This document shows, in pieces, positions 12,877 to 23,273 of a stretch of 64,000 nucleotides of DNA (position 1 is the stretch's first letter; every line of letters begins with the position of its first letter). The stretch lies in contig OX467086.1 in NCBI GenBank assembly GCA_950106755.1, positions 18,122,001-18,186,000 of the forward strand. Direction: 5' to 3'. Below the pieces are notes generated by a model, which saw nothing but the letters and a program-made list of their open reading frames with translations, was not told the origin of the DNA and did not search any database. Origin of the DNA: Climacium dendroides (lineage: Eukaryota > Streptophyta > Bryopsida > Hypnales > Climaciaceae). The translations under genes were made by a program, and so were the position numbers.

Positions 12877-13190
12877 CAAGTTTTTTTTTTTTTTAACAAA
12901 TGAAAATTCATTATAAAATGAAAAATACATTGTAGTTGAACCCAAAAGCTAAACAAAGAGAAAGAAAGAGAAAAGAGGGAAACTACTCTAACAAACAGAA
13001 ATCAAGTCTTTGTCTGTTCCAAATAATTGCACTACCAACTCTAGATGCGATGATCTGAGGCTAGATCCAAATGTTATCAAATTGAAGCCAAATTCCCCCG
13101 GCCTATTTGGGTCTACGACGAGCTTGAAAATGCCAATTTTTTTAATGTATTGGAACTTTCTTTCCCCATTAGATGAGATTTAGCTTCTTT
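12877..13190 (-). mobile_element. Possible LINE 3' end, 5'-truncated
   Basis: On the minus strand the sequence ends ATAATGAATTTTCATTTG followed by TTAA and a poly-A run (the T-run at 12881-12894 on the plus strand). This TGAATTTTCATT-plus-poly-A ending is typical of plant non-LTR retrotransposons. The upstream part could be the tail of the second ORF, but I see no diagnostic reverse-transcriptase motif. Confidence 0.4.
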
Positions 13191-13220
13191 GGAGGGTTTC
13201 AAGTTTCCCTGGATTTTGGG

Positions 13221-13443
13221 TTAAACAACGAGCCAATCACCATGAAAATCATCTGTTTGGATACCATATAAATTGTTGGCTTAAAAAAATAAAATAAAAA
13301 ACATTCACTGGGAGATAAGCTATTGTAGAAGACGTTCACTTTTCCCACAAAATTTGAAAGATGAATAGTTGCACTTCTATCATGCATGGAGAGATTCTTT
13401 ATCATTCATCAACTGAAAAACATCCTCAACGTCGTTTAAGGGT
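13221..13443. mobile_element. Small TTAACCC-family MITE, subfamily A, damaged ends
   Basis: The interior matches the other subfamily A copies (41450-41677, 48976-49189, 38551-38774). Shared words include ATCACCATGAAAATCAT, CCCACAAAATTTGAAAG and GATGAATAGTTGCACTTCTA. The right end is GTCGTTTAAGGGT. The left terminal repeat has lost several bases. Confidence 0.7.
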
Positions 13444-13450
13444 GGCTTTT

Positions 13451-13701
13451 ACACTAAATAGTGAAATTAGGTTGCCTTAACAATTAGGTTGCCTTATTCA
13501 GGAAAGTTACCTCATGACTCACCACTCGTCCATATGGAGGCACAAGCAATTCTCTAAATCCGAGCCATGAACCAGTGCACCAACCCATGCAACACACATG
13601 GTTCCTACATTACTGCATCCTTCTACAGTAACTATACATATTTATATAGTGTAGAGTGTATAAAAATTAATGTGGGGCAACCTAATTTCACTATTTAGTG
13701 T
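13451..13701. mobile_element. ACACTAAA-ended (CACTA-like) MITE
   Basis: The ends are long inverted repeats. The left begins ACACTAAATAGTGAAATTAG and continues GTTGCC; the right ends CTAATTTCACTATTTAGTGT after GGCAAC. The length is about 250 bp with no coding capacity. The terminal CACTA suggests the CACTA superfamily, but I did not find a matching 3-bp target duplication. Confidence 0.65.
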
Positions 13702-14274
13702 ATGTAGAGTGGGGGTAGTGGAACCTGCGGATCGTCAATCAAATGGGCATTCCCAAAAACCAGGATGCCCATTTAACCCATGATCTCATGATTGACAGGC
13801 TCCACCAGCCCCAACTCCACATGGTAGCCCACCCTTACTTCACCCCTCTCTCTGTTTCAACTGAAGTTGACCAATACCGGTAAGTTCATTTGTAGTTCAC
13901 AACCTAAAGATCTTAAAAAAAATCTTTAAAAAAATTTAATTTTTTAGTTAAAAAGTAGAAAGAGAGACTTGCTGCATGAGAGTGAGGGAAGATGGCTTTT
14001 GCAGCCCTTTGCGGCTGGACCACTGAGGCCCTGCCCCTTCTCCCTCCTTGGCACTTTCTTACGGATTGGGGGTGGGAGCCAAGTGGACAGAAAAAGGGCA
14101 CTAGAATATGTGGCTTCCAAGAATTTCATTGCCTGCAGGATAACTGAAGCAGGGAGCACCACAGAGTTCATTGAAGATGAACCCTTGCATCAGTCCTCCA
14201 TTCACTTGGGAAGCATGGGAGCCACAATCATAAGGCTTGAGAGGAATGCCACTCCAAACCTTTGGAAAGTGAAA
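13702..14274. other. Gene-like segment of unknown nature
   Basis: The stretch is more GC-rich than its flanks. A plus-strand frame is open from about 13969 to 14343 and runs into a GACGAG/GTAAGT donor at 14340. Other frames are also open there, so coding is not shown. The ATG at 13993 opens a 51-codon frame starting MAFAALCGWTTEALPLLP. I recognise no family. Confidence 0.25.
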
Positions 14275-15255
14275 AAAAGGACCTTTTCCAACTTGCATGG
14301 AAGTAGAATTGGAGAGCATATTTCAAAGGATATGACGAGGTAAGTTTCGAACACCGAGGTGGTGAAATTAGCATTTGGGATTATTTTTTGGGAGTTTCAC
14401 GAACCATTTTCTTTTCATTCCCATATTGAACCAGTTTTTTGAAGTGTTGAGTTTGATGATTCCTCCATTTTTTATTCTACATGACTGTAAAATTTATAGG
14501 CTTTTTTCATCAGATTTATGATGTCTTCAAATTGCAATCAAGTTTTTTCCCCAATTTTACCAACTAAAAATGAACTAACTGACAGTTCCCTCCAAACAAA
14601 CTTTCAAAAATGCAAAAAGGATCTTTTTCAACTTGCATGGAAGTAGAATTTGAGAACGTATTTCAAAGGATATGACAAGGTAAGTTTTTTTAACACCGAG
14701 GTGGTGAAATTAGCGTTTGGGATATTTTTTTGAGTTTTACGACTATTCTCTTTTCATTCCCATATTGAACCAATTTTTTGAAGTGTTGAGTTTGATGATT
14801 CCTCTATTTTTTATTCTGCATGTAAAATTTATTGATTTTTTTCATTGGGTTTCTGATGTCTTCAAATTGCAATAAAGTTTTTTTTCCAATTCTATTGGCT
14901 AAAAATGAAGTAACCAACAATTCCCTCCAAACAAACTTTCAAAAGTGCAAAAAGGACCTTTTTCAACTGATATGGAAGTAGAATTTGAGAGCATATTTCA
15001 AAGGATACGACAAGGCAAGTTTCTTGACACTGAGGTGGTAAAACTAGCGTTTGGGATATTTTTGGAGTTTTACAAACTGATTTCCTTTAATTTCCATATT
15101 GAGTTTTTTTTTTGAAGTGCTAACTAAAGTTTGATTATTCCTCTATGTTTTACTCTACATGTAAAATTTATAGATTTTTTTCATTGGGTTTCTAATGTCT
15201 TCAAATCGCAATAAAGTTTTTTTCCAATTCTATTGGCTAAAAATGAACTAACCGA
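14275..15255 (+). repeat. Threefold tandem repeat, units of about 305-345 bp
   Basis: Three consecutive units start near 14275, 14621 and 14951. Each begins with a block reading GGACCTTTTTCAACTTGCAT (with changes) and then GGAAGTAGAATT, CATATTTCAAAGGATA and a GACAAGGTAAGTTT-like donor. A T-rich part then ends in AAAAATGAACTAAC. Unit 3 has a GCAAGT donor instead of GTAAGT. The unit therefore looks like the end of an exon plus its intron, copied in tandem. Confidence 0.8.
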
Positions 15256-16848
15256 CAAGTCTAACTGAATAATGGGTGAAACAACTATTATTCAAGGTAC
15301 CTCATAACATTCAAGAACACTCAATCATTAGCAATATATCACATGGTACTTAAAAAATTAAAATTAGGCATTATCAGTTTGAATTACTTATGTACAAAAT
15401 CAACTTTCACTATCTCTTGTGATGATGCATCCTTCCCTCCAATTGCAATTAATACACCCTTGTTCTTTGTAAAAGTCAAGAGCCATTGATCTTGTAAACA
15501 AAATCCCTCCCTCCCTTCAATGCCATTGATCTTGAAAAACAAATAATATGGATATGGATACTCTATGATATAGATGCGGATATGGATACATAAGACATAT
15601 GGAATATGCACAACATGTGAAATATATATGAGATATATACATATATAGTCATACAACCATACATGTCACATAAAATACAAGTATGGGATGGATGGATATG
15701 TCACAAGCACCCATGTCAATCTTTCTACCAATGGCAAAGTGACACGTGTACCCCCTTTCACATTTTTTGGAAAAGTTCAATGGCCAATGGGTGGATGCCA
15801 CTTGTACCCTTTTGAAAATGATTTGTACCCCTTTCAATGTTTTTCTCTGAAATTCACATTCTCTCACTATTTACTCAAAAGATAGATCACAAACTTAATG
15901 TAGTCCATAGAAGGAGCAATTAACTCATATGAGTTGGTTCATTTATCCATATAGTTTGTTCAAAACTACAACTTTAGAGAAATTATCGATTTGTACTTCA
16001 AAGATTTACATATAAGCAAAAATGAAGGAGTGATCAAAGCATACTTATGAATTATTTAATAATAATAGTAAATATGTGTCAAAAAGATTCATTTTGAAAT
16101 TTGTTGTATGATTGGCTAAATCTATGTGATGGAAAATGTGTCAACTAGATTAATTAGTTGGGAAGGGTCTAGCTTCAATGAAAAAACTTTTAGATGTTGA
16201 AGTAAGCATTACATCATTTAAGCTAAGAATATGAAACATCAAAATATTCATAGAAAAAAATAAAACAAATATAGTTCTATCTTCTATTTCTTTCTTTCCA
16301 TATTCCTATTCTATAGTTTGCCTAACTACTTGTTCCTCAACCTCAAACAAGTAAAGGAGAAATATAGTGGCCTTTTGTCTTTGCCACCTGTTGTTTTAGG
16401 ATCTAAAGAAATTTTGCAAAAGATGGAGTGAACAATAAGCAATGCAATCATTGACTAGGAAATTTTAGTCTACTAAAATCTTAATAAAAACTATAAGTTC
16501 ACTTCAAGCTTTCATATCCTTTGTAATATCACTCATTGCAACCTTAATGAAGACAAAAGTATTTTCTATGAGAAACAAAGAAATTATAATTTTATTTTGG
16601 ATTTTTGTGATTTCTTTTGTGATGTCCATGTGAATTATTTTTTGAGCTTAGGGTGGCATAAATTTTGCTCCTAAGCATCAATTGAAATAAAAATTATATT
16701 CTCCCAAAGCTAATATGCTTCAATATCATTCATCAAAAAAAGTTTTAGAAAAAACACGTAAATATAGAAATCATAGAAACGTACTTGAGGAGACACTTGG
16801 GACTTTAGGGGGGTATTATCTACATAATGGATGTGGAAGACAAAATCT
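15256..16848. other. AT-rich gene-free stretch with GATATGGATA-rich patch
   Basis: No gene is seen. Around 15545-15665 there are loose repeats of the words ATATGGATA and GATATAGATG; a similar patch occurs near 32200-32300. Elsewhere the sequence is AT-rich without features. Confidence 0.5.
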
Positions 16849-17803
16849 TTAACCCCTAAAGGACCACCATGCATTTTTTGGCAATATAGAGATTTTGGAC
16901 AAGTACATGTGACTAGAGATTTGGATATTTTAGGGTGAAGTTTTAATAAAACATGGGAGTGAGGAATATATTTCATATGCACTTAATTTCATGACATTTG
17001 GAACTTTGAGTAAAAAGTTATGGCCTAATATGTTATTTTTTTCCATGAATGGGCAATCTAGGCAAGATTAGAGAGAAATCACTTTTTCCATAAACAAAAA
17101 TTTGAAATTATTTTTCTAGAGTGTTATATATATATATATATATGTGGAAAGCTTTGAATCATTCCATTTTGATCAATGAGTCAAAAGGTATGAAGAGTTT
17201 TAGTTTGTAGGTAGTTATGGATTCTCTACCCTAAAATAAACTTTGAAGTCCTTTATTCTACTCAATTTTTGAATATTTTTTGAAAATAAAATAAAGTCAT
17301 AGGATGTAAATTTTTTTTTACAATGTTTCAACCATTGGGACTAGCATTTTTCAATTCCATAACAAAATTCCTAACAATTTTGAATTTTGAATCATTCTTT
17401 ATTTCTTTCTACTTACTATTGTTTTCCTATATATGTTGTACAATTCCAAATGATTTAAAAAAAATTTCAAGCATGTAGCCAACTTGCCTTGAAGAATGAA
17501 TTCTAAGAAACACAACCATCTTGAACATTTTTTCATACAATTGTGATCTTGTGAAGTGTAGCTGCCTATTTTTTTGTAGGGTCTAAAAAGTTTTTTTTGC
17601 CACTTCAAACGCTAATATCATGCAATCTACAAGGTGGAAATTTCTGAAATTTTTTCCACATCTTCTAAAACCAACATACTATAAGATCCTATAGTCACAT
17701 GTGTACAAAAACATTTTTTTTCTAAAATTTGGTGCTTGTACTAAAAATGGCAGTTTTGAAGCATTCTTTGATGAAAACATAGTCCTTGTTCTTTAGGGGT
17801 TAC
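16849..17803. mobile_element. 0.9-kb TTAACCCCTAAAGGA-ended element, copy 2 (inverted)
   Basis: It begins TTAACCCCTAAAGGACC and ends TTCTTTAGGGGTTA, with an interior that is the reverse complement of 9548-10467. Examples are TTTTGATCAATGAGTCAAAA and, near the right end, GGCAGTTTTGAAGCATT. A short TA run lies at 17127-17142. There is no open frame of note. Confidence 0.8.
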
Positions 17804-17815
17804 TTAATAAACAAG

Positions 17816-18092
17816 TAAGGTAGGTACACCCAAATGTGCCACTACCCTTAAACCGCCATCTATACTATATGTACATCTCCAAAATCAGTTCTGCACCTAT
17901 GTGGAAGAAACGCTTTCAGAACCAAACTTTGATCCTTCATAACTTTTGCATACAGTATCCAAATGCCACGTTCTCTGGTGTGTTGGAACCCCCTTTCACT
18001 TGCCAGCAAGAACATGTGAAAACTTGACCAGTCTAATAATAGAAAATAGGTTCACTAGCAAAAAAGTGGCGGTTTTGTGTGTACCTACCTTA
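17816..18092. mobile_element. TAAGGT-ended MITE, copy 2
   Basis: The terminal inverted repeats are TAAGGTAGGTACACCC on the left and GTGTGTACCTACCTTA on the right. They continue inward as GCCACT and the inverted AGTGGC. The interior matches 9132-9414 base for base in most places. The ends would fit a TA or TAA target site. Confidence 0.75.
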
Positions 18093-18765
18093 GCTACCTA
18101 TGAAATCACTATGAGATCACCACATACAATATGAAATCACTTCTTGTAGAACCAGCTTGCATTTCATGTAAGATAGCTACTCAAACTTCCTGATGGTAGG
18201 CTGTTTTTATGCAATAGCCCTCCTCCCTTCAGTCTACAGTCAATAATTCAACTATTCAAATTGATGCTGAAATGCTTGGAACTGACATTCTTTTCCAAAA
18301 AAAAACACTTTATTGGAATGTTTAATTTCTTCATGCTTTGACACAATTGAGAGAAAAACAACAACAACATTATAATTGTAAATAAAAATGCAAAGCAAAC
18401 CTCATGAGCATGACATTCCTTAGTTAAGTTAGTCAAGAAACGTGGTCAGATGACTATGAAGAGGAGGAAGTTCCTTCCATTCAACTTTCCTGTTTGGTGG
18501 CTTTTTGAAGCTTGGCTTCTGTCTTGTTCCAGGCCAATCTTCCCTTTGGTGTTGAATTATGAACCCTCAGCCCCCACCCCAAATGCCACTTTTTTGCTAC
18601 TGTGCCTAATAATCCTAATTACTATTATTAGATTGATCAAATTCTCATATTTTCAACATAATTGGGAAGGTTTGTTTTAATTTTTTTAATGTAATTTTAA
18701 AAAAAGAAAAGTGAATGAATGTAGAATTATAATACTTCACCTTATTATATGTAATCACCACCTTG
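18093..18765. other. Gene-free stretch
   Basis: No gene or repeat is recognised here. The open frames present are short and carry no motif. Confidence 0.45.
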
Positions 18766-19007
18766 CATCACAAAGTTTAAACCCTACGGTTCGTCAACAA
18801 TTATCACGTGATTATCATTGTTTCATGGGTTTGCACATTAATTACAATTTATTGCATCATTGCAATACATTACTTTACATCCTTACAATGCAATTGTAAG
18901 TAATGCATTGTAATGATGTGATAAATTGTAATTAACATGCAAACCCATGAAACAATGATAACCACATAATAACTATTGACAAACCGTAGGGTCTAAACTT
19001 TGTGATG
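18766..19007. repeat. Foldback palindrome, arms of about 115 bp
   Basis: The left arm from 18766 (CATCACAAAGTTTAAACCCT) is matched by the right arm ending at 19007 (AGGGTCTAAACTTTGTGATG). The pairing continues through AAACCCATGAAACAATGATA and its complement and through ATTACAATTTAT to a centre near 18885. The two arms are nearly identical, so the insertion is probably fairly recent. It looks like a foldback MITE; I could not define the target duplication. Confidence 0.85.
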
Positions 19008-19836
19008 TTAGCAGTGTCTCCAAAGGCTAAAAAAAAAAAAAAAAAGGAGGAAGGTAGTAGGTACATAAAAGCGAATAGACTCTAGAAGTGTTTGCTAACT
19101 CAAAGGTACATTTTTCTTTCATTAATGCACCATCAATGTACAAGTAGTATACATTTTTAGGAAAGTGAATGCTTTTTTGTGACCACTACGCTTCAACTTC
19201 CTTAAAAGTTCTAAATATATGAAACGACTTGAGTTAGATGCCAATTCCATTTTTTCTTTCAATGAAAACTTACTGAAAAATATTCCCCAAAAAACTTTTG
19301 ACTACATGGTTAAAGAATTATTGTATGATATGTAATTTTTAGTGTTTGGAAGGCAACCCAAGCAACCAACCAACAAACAAAAAACTACTTTGAAAATCAC
19401 TTTTAAAAAAGATGAAAGTTTGAAATTGATTTTCTAAATTTATTTATACATGGAGAGCTTTGAATCATTCCATTTAAATTTAAACCCTTAAACCTTGGTT
19501 CCCCCTACAATGTTACTCACGTGCAGTTTCGGTGCCTGACAACAAACGGACTATCCCTTCACCAGAATATCTCAATAGAACAATACCCAATCTACGGACT
19601 CCCAAAATCTACGACTCCTAAGAATCCACCAACCACGCCTCCAAACATGTACCGAGACAGTACATATCAGCCTCCAGGAAGTCTTCCCCACACCTAGATT
19701 TCAGAAGCTTGGCTGGCTGCAGAGAGAACGAAGGGCAGTCCTTCGTGCCGGCCCCAGTCTCCAGCAGCACGCGGTTGAAGCCTTGTTGAGGCTCCTGCAG
19801 CACGCGGTGTCGCACTGATTTCGCATCACTGCGATC
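19008..19836. other. Upstream flank of the pyrophosphatase gene
   Basis: Poly-A and AT-rich sequence changes at about 19500 to a more GC-rich promoter-like stretch. That stretch holds a short direct repeat, CAGCAGCACGCGGT near 19762 and CTGCAGCACGCGGT near 19795. These may be promoter elements, but no known site is certain. Confidence 0.4.
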
Positions 19837-19844
19837 CTTATAAG
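19837..19844 (+). promoter_or_regulatory. TATA-like box of the pyrophosphatase gene
   Basis: CTTATAAG is followed about 30 bases later by the pyrimidine-rich CTCCTCTCTGCCACTCCC, a usual plant initiator context. The distance to the leader donor at 20003 gives a leader exon of about 130 bases. A second CTTATA lies at 19865. Confidence 0.4.
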
Positions 19845-19869
19845 TCTCCTCTCTGCCACTCCCACTTAT

Positions 19870-21439
19870 AGCTCTGCGTTTTGGGTATTCCGTGGGTGCT
19901 TTTCTTGGCCTCAGATCAAGGGTTTAAGGGTGCAGTGCGAGCAAGCGGGCGTTTGTGTGTATGTGAGTTTGCAGTGAAGACAGGCAGAGCTTTATTTGCA
20001 AAGGTGAGTGGATCTGAGTGTGTTTGAGTTGAGAATGCGCCTTCCCTGAGCAGTGCGCGTTTGGAATTTTGGTTCTGTTGTCTGTGTTTTCATGAAATTC
20101 GGCTCTCACAGGTCTTGGTTCCTCTGTTCCATTTTGGATCTGACTTCGGGTATAGATTTTTCACATTGCATTTTTAGATACTCCGCATTTCCTTTGTTAC
20201 GATGGTGCGAGAGGATTTCTCTTGTTTGGGAATTTTCTTGAGTGGTGCTCTGTATTTGGTGGGGGTGGTAAAAGGACTTTCACAACAGCAGCTGCCGATT
20301 GCTACTTTTTTTTTAATAGATTTTTCTGTGTTGAATTTTTTAATGTATCGGAGTTTTGTTTTGGAATTTGAGTTGACAAGGGATGAGGGGAGATTTGGGA
20401 ACGCACACAGTGTGCAGTGTGCATTGTCCGCGCATTGCTGATTTTTCACCACAGTGATACTCGGTGTTTTTGCTACGACGCTGGGGGAGGTTTTCCTTGT
20501 TTTGAGTTGGTGCTCTGGAGGTGAAGGTTGTGGTGGTAAAAGGACGTTTAGAGCAGCTACTGGTTAATTTTCGTTTTCGATTTTTTTTTGAGTCGAAGGT
20601 TTTTCATTCAGTTTGTATGATAACAATGTGTGAGGGATTCACGTCGATAGGTGTGGTCTGTGTGAGATCGCAGACAGTGGATTGTTTGCGTATTTTGATA
20701 GCTTTTTTCTTGTTGAGTACGGTGAAAGATTGTTGCGAGGGGCATGCATGTTTGCAAAGTTTGCACATGTCGGTAGGGCGACCTTGGTTGTGGTAGTTAA
20801 AAGGACTTTAGAATCTTCATTTTTAGTTTCCGTTGTTCTGGAGCCTTTTCCTTGAACGATGGCGAGGTGTGTGGAGAATTGGTTGGTTGGTTTGAGATCG
20901 CATACAGAGAGTATTGTTCGCGTACTCAAAACCTTTTAGTTCAGCGTGTGAAAAGATTTTTGCGATGGGCCTGCATACTTGCAAATTTTTATAAATATTG
21001 ACGACGATGGTTTCTTGGAGATTTTGAACATAACATTCTTGAGGAGCTCCCCGAGTACCCTTAGAATCAATCAACAGTGAGCCAAGAAAAGGAATCCTTG
21101 CACAATCTTGAGCTCATGTTATTTGTGTAACGACAGGTCTGGCTCACGTTGTTTATTCCGTTCGTCCTGTCCTTTCGTCAGCAATTTTCAGCATATTTGA
21201 TGTGGGCTCATCTCTGGCAATAGAATATACTATGCCCTCCACGTTTTCTATTGATTTAGTGATCATGGACGTCAATGACATTCAGAGTTCATGTATCTGT
21301 GATCCTGATGTAATTTTTGCTAAGGGTATACAATGACATTTTATGACCCATGCTTTTTTGTGTTTGTCTGTTTTTCAATTTGAAGGCTGGTTGCTTCTTC
21401 TTTACGTCAAGGGCGTCTCGTCTTTCATCACTAGGAAGT
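19870..21439 (+). promoter_or_regulatory. 5' leader of the pyrophosphatase gene, with long leader intron
   Basis: A strong donor GCAAAG/GTGAGT sits at 20003/20004. Acceptors are available at 21385 (CAATTTGAAG) or 21433 (TTTCATCACTAG), just before the start codon. The intron of about 1.4 kb contains three diverged repeats. Landmarks are GGTAAAAGGACTTT at ~20269, GGTAAAAGGACGTT at ~20536 and GTTAAAAGGACTTT at ~20797. Each is followed by a block containing GAGATCGCA.ACAG in the second and third. Long leader introns of housekeeping plant genes can raise expression; that role here is inference. Confidence 0.55.
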
Positions 21440-23273
21440 ATGACGTCTAATGGGGCTGCACCACCAGCTGGTGCAGTGAAAACGCCTTCCAAGCAGCCGA
21501 CGTTTCAAAGCACTCCTCTCAACCAACGCATTCTCTCCACCATGGAGCGTCGCACAGTAGCTGCCCATCCGTGGCACGATCTGGAAATTGGTGAGTTAAG
21601 TCGTGCATGGAGAACTTGAAAATTTGTCTTTATTGAGAGCTAGATCTGCAGTCCAGCTTTAGAAAAACATGGGCTTCATTCTTATGCAGGAAACAGTACA
21701 TTACCACTGTCAAAGAGAGAAGATTGTAAGATAATAGCTACCATGCTTGTAGGATGCTATGTTCAGTTACATGTTTTAGTATCCCAGCTTGTGTTTACTT
21801 TCTGATAACTTTTCTGATTTCGTCAGTCTCAATGTTAAATATTGTGCAGGTCCTGAGGCGCCCGCTATCTTCAACGCTGTAAGTTTGAGTGTGTCTGATC
21901 AATGCATGTTTTTTTGGTGGATTTCATCGCTCACAGCACAGGAATAATTAACCTGTAAATGTCCTAGCAGAGTGTAAAAATTCCACTTCGGAAGCTCAGA
22001 GTTTGAAGTGTCTGTAGGATGAAAAGTTTGAAGACATTTGTTAGGGTGAGAAACTGAATTTTCGTTGTCTGTATTTTGCAGGTGATTGAGATCGGAAAGG
22101 GAAGCAAGGTCAAGTACGAACTCGACAAGAAGAGTGGTTTGATCAAGGTAGACCGTATTTTGTACTCATCGGTTGTGTACCCCCACAACTACGGTTTCAT
22201 TCCCCGCACGCTTTGTGAAGACGAGGATCCTATTGATGTCCTTGTCATCATGCAGGTATTCATTTTTTCAAGTTGTTATGCCCACTGATATGATTTTTTG
22301 GATTTTTATTTGGTGAATTTTCTGACTACTAGAATGTAGACGTTGGGGTCAATTATTCATGGCCCTTGTGGTATTGTTGACAGGAGCCTGTTCTTCCTGG
22401 ATGCTTCCTCCGTGCTCGGGCCATTGGCCTCATGCCTATGATCGATCAGGTGATTGCCGTTCAGAGCCCTTTTTGAATTTTATTACTCACTGAAAGCAGG
22501 GTCATGAAAGGATGGAAAAACTGACCATTTCTGACTGTAAAAGTGGGTAACTGTACGAAGTTTAGATCTTGATCTTTTTGCACTAAAAATGGAGTAAACT
22601 TCATCTTGAACTCTTCAAATTTGTAATCAGTTTCTCAAATGCCACTCATGCCAATCTTTGGACGTATTTGTAAAAATAATGCAGGGTGAGAAGGATGACA
22701 AGATCATCGCTGTCTGTGCTGACGATCCGGAATACAGACATTTCAAGGACATCAATGAGCTGCCCCCCCACAGATTGGCTGAAATTCGTCGGTTTTTTGA
22801 GGATTGTAAGTGTCGTCATGCTTGTTTGTTCGTGTTTTAGCTTCCTGTACTTGGTCTGAGAATTTTTGCTGTCTTGCTTTCTGCATATCTTTTTTGTAAG
22901 GAGTTTTCTTTCCAATTATTTATGTAGTCATGTCTTGGTCACTGATTAGTTCTCCCTCTATTTAACAGACAAGAAGAATGAGAACAAGGAAGTCGCTGTC
23001 AATGACTTCCTCGGTCATGAGGCTGCAATTGAAGCTATCGGCCACTCCATGTAAGGGGACAGATTCTATACTCTGCCTCTCAGAAATTCAGTTCAATTCT
23101 GGTTTAGAGATTGAACGAGTGTGTCTTGTTTCATATAAGATTGCTAAAGTAATGCGTTCGCTTAGCGCAGTGTACTTGTCTTGGCTCCAAGGGATATACT
23201 AAATTGTGGTGACGTTTGAATCATGTGCAGGAACTTGTACGCCTCGTACATTGTGGAGAGTTTGCGCCAGTAA
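21440..23273 (+). CDS. PPA: Soluble inorganic pyrophosphatase, family I, 221 aa, 7 coding exons
   Basis: The enzyme hydrolyses PPi to two phosphates with Mg2+ in the cytosol, pulling biosynthetic reactions forward. Coding exons are 21440-21590, 21850-21878, 22082-22255, 22384-22449, 22685-22805, 22969-23050 and 23231-23273, all with GT-AG introns. They sum to 666 nt with no internal stop. The family I signature DEDPID (residues 107-112) supplies three metal-binding Asp. [39 protein letters not shown] and the C-terminal [15 protein letters not shown] block are all present. The N-terminal ~30 residues look disordered and not like a transit peptide, and the length equals that of plant cytosolic isoforms. 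The start is the first ATG after the leader acceptor. An in-frame upstream ATG at 21350 probably lies in the leader intron. Exon 2 is only 29 nt. Confidence 0.97.

Noticed and set aside
21350..21439. Upstream in-frame ATG that would add 30 hydrophobic residues to the pyrophosphatase
   Set aside because: The stretch lies across the probable leader acceptors and looks like intron polypyrimidine tract; cytosolic plant enzymes start at the position chosen.
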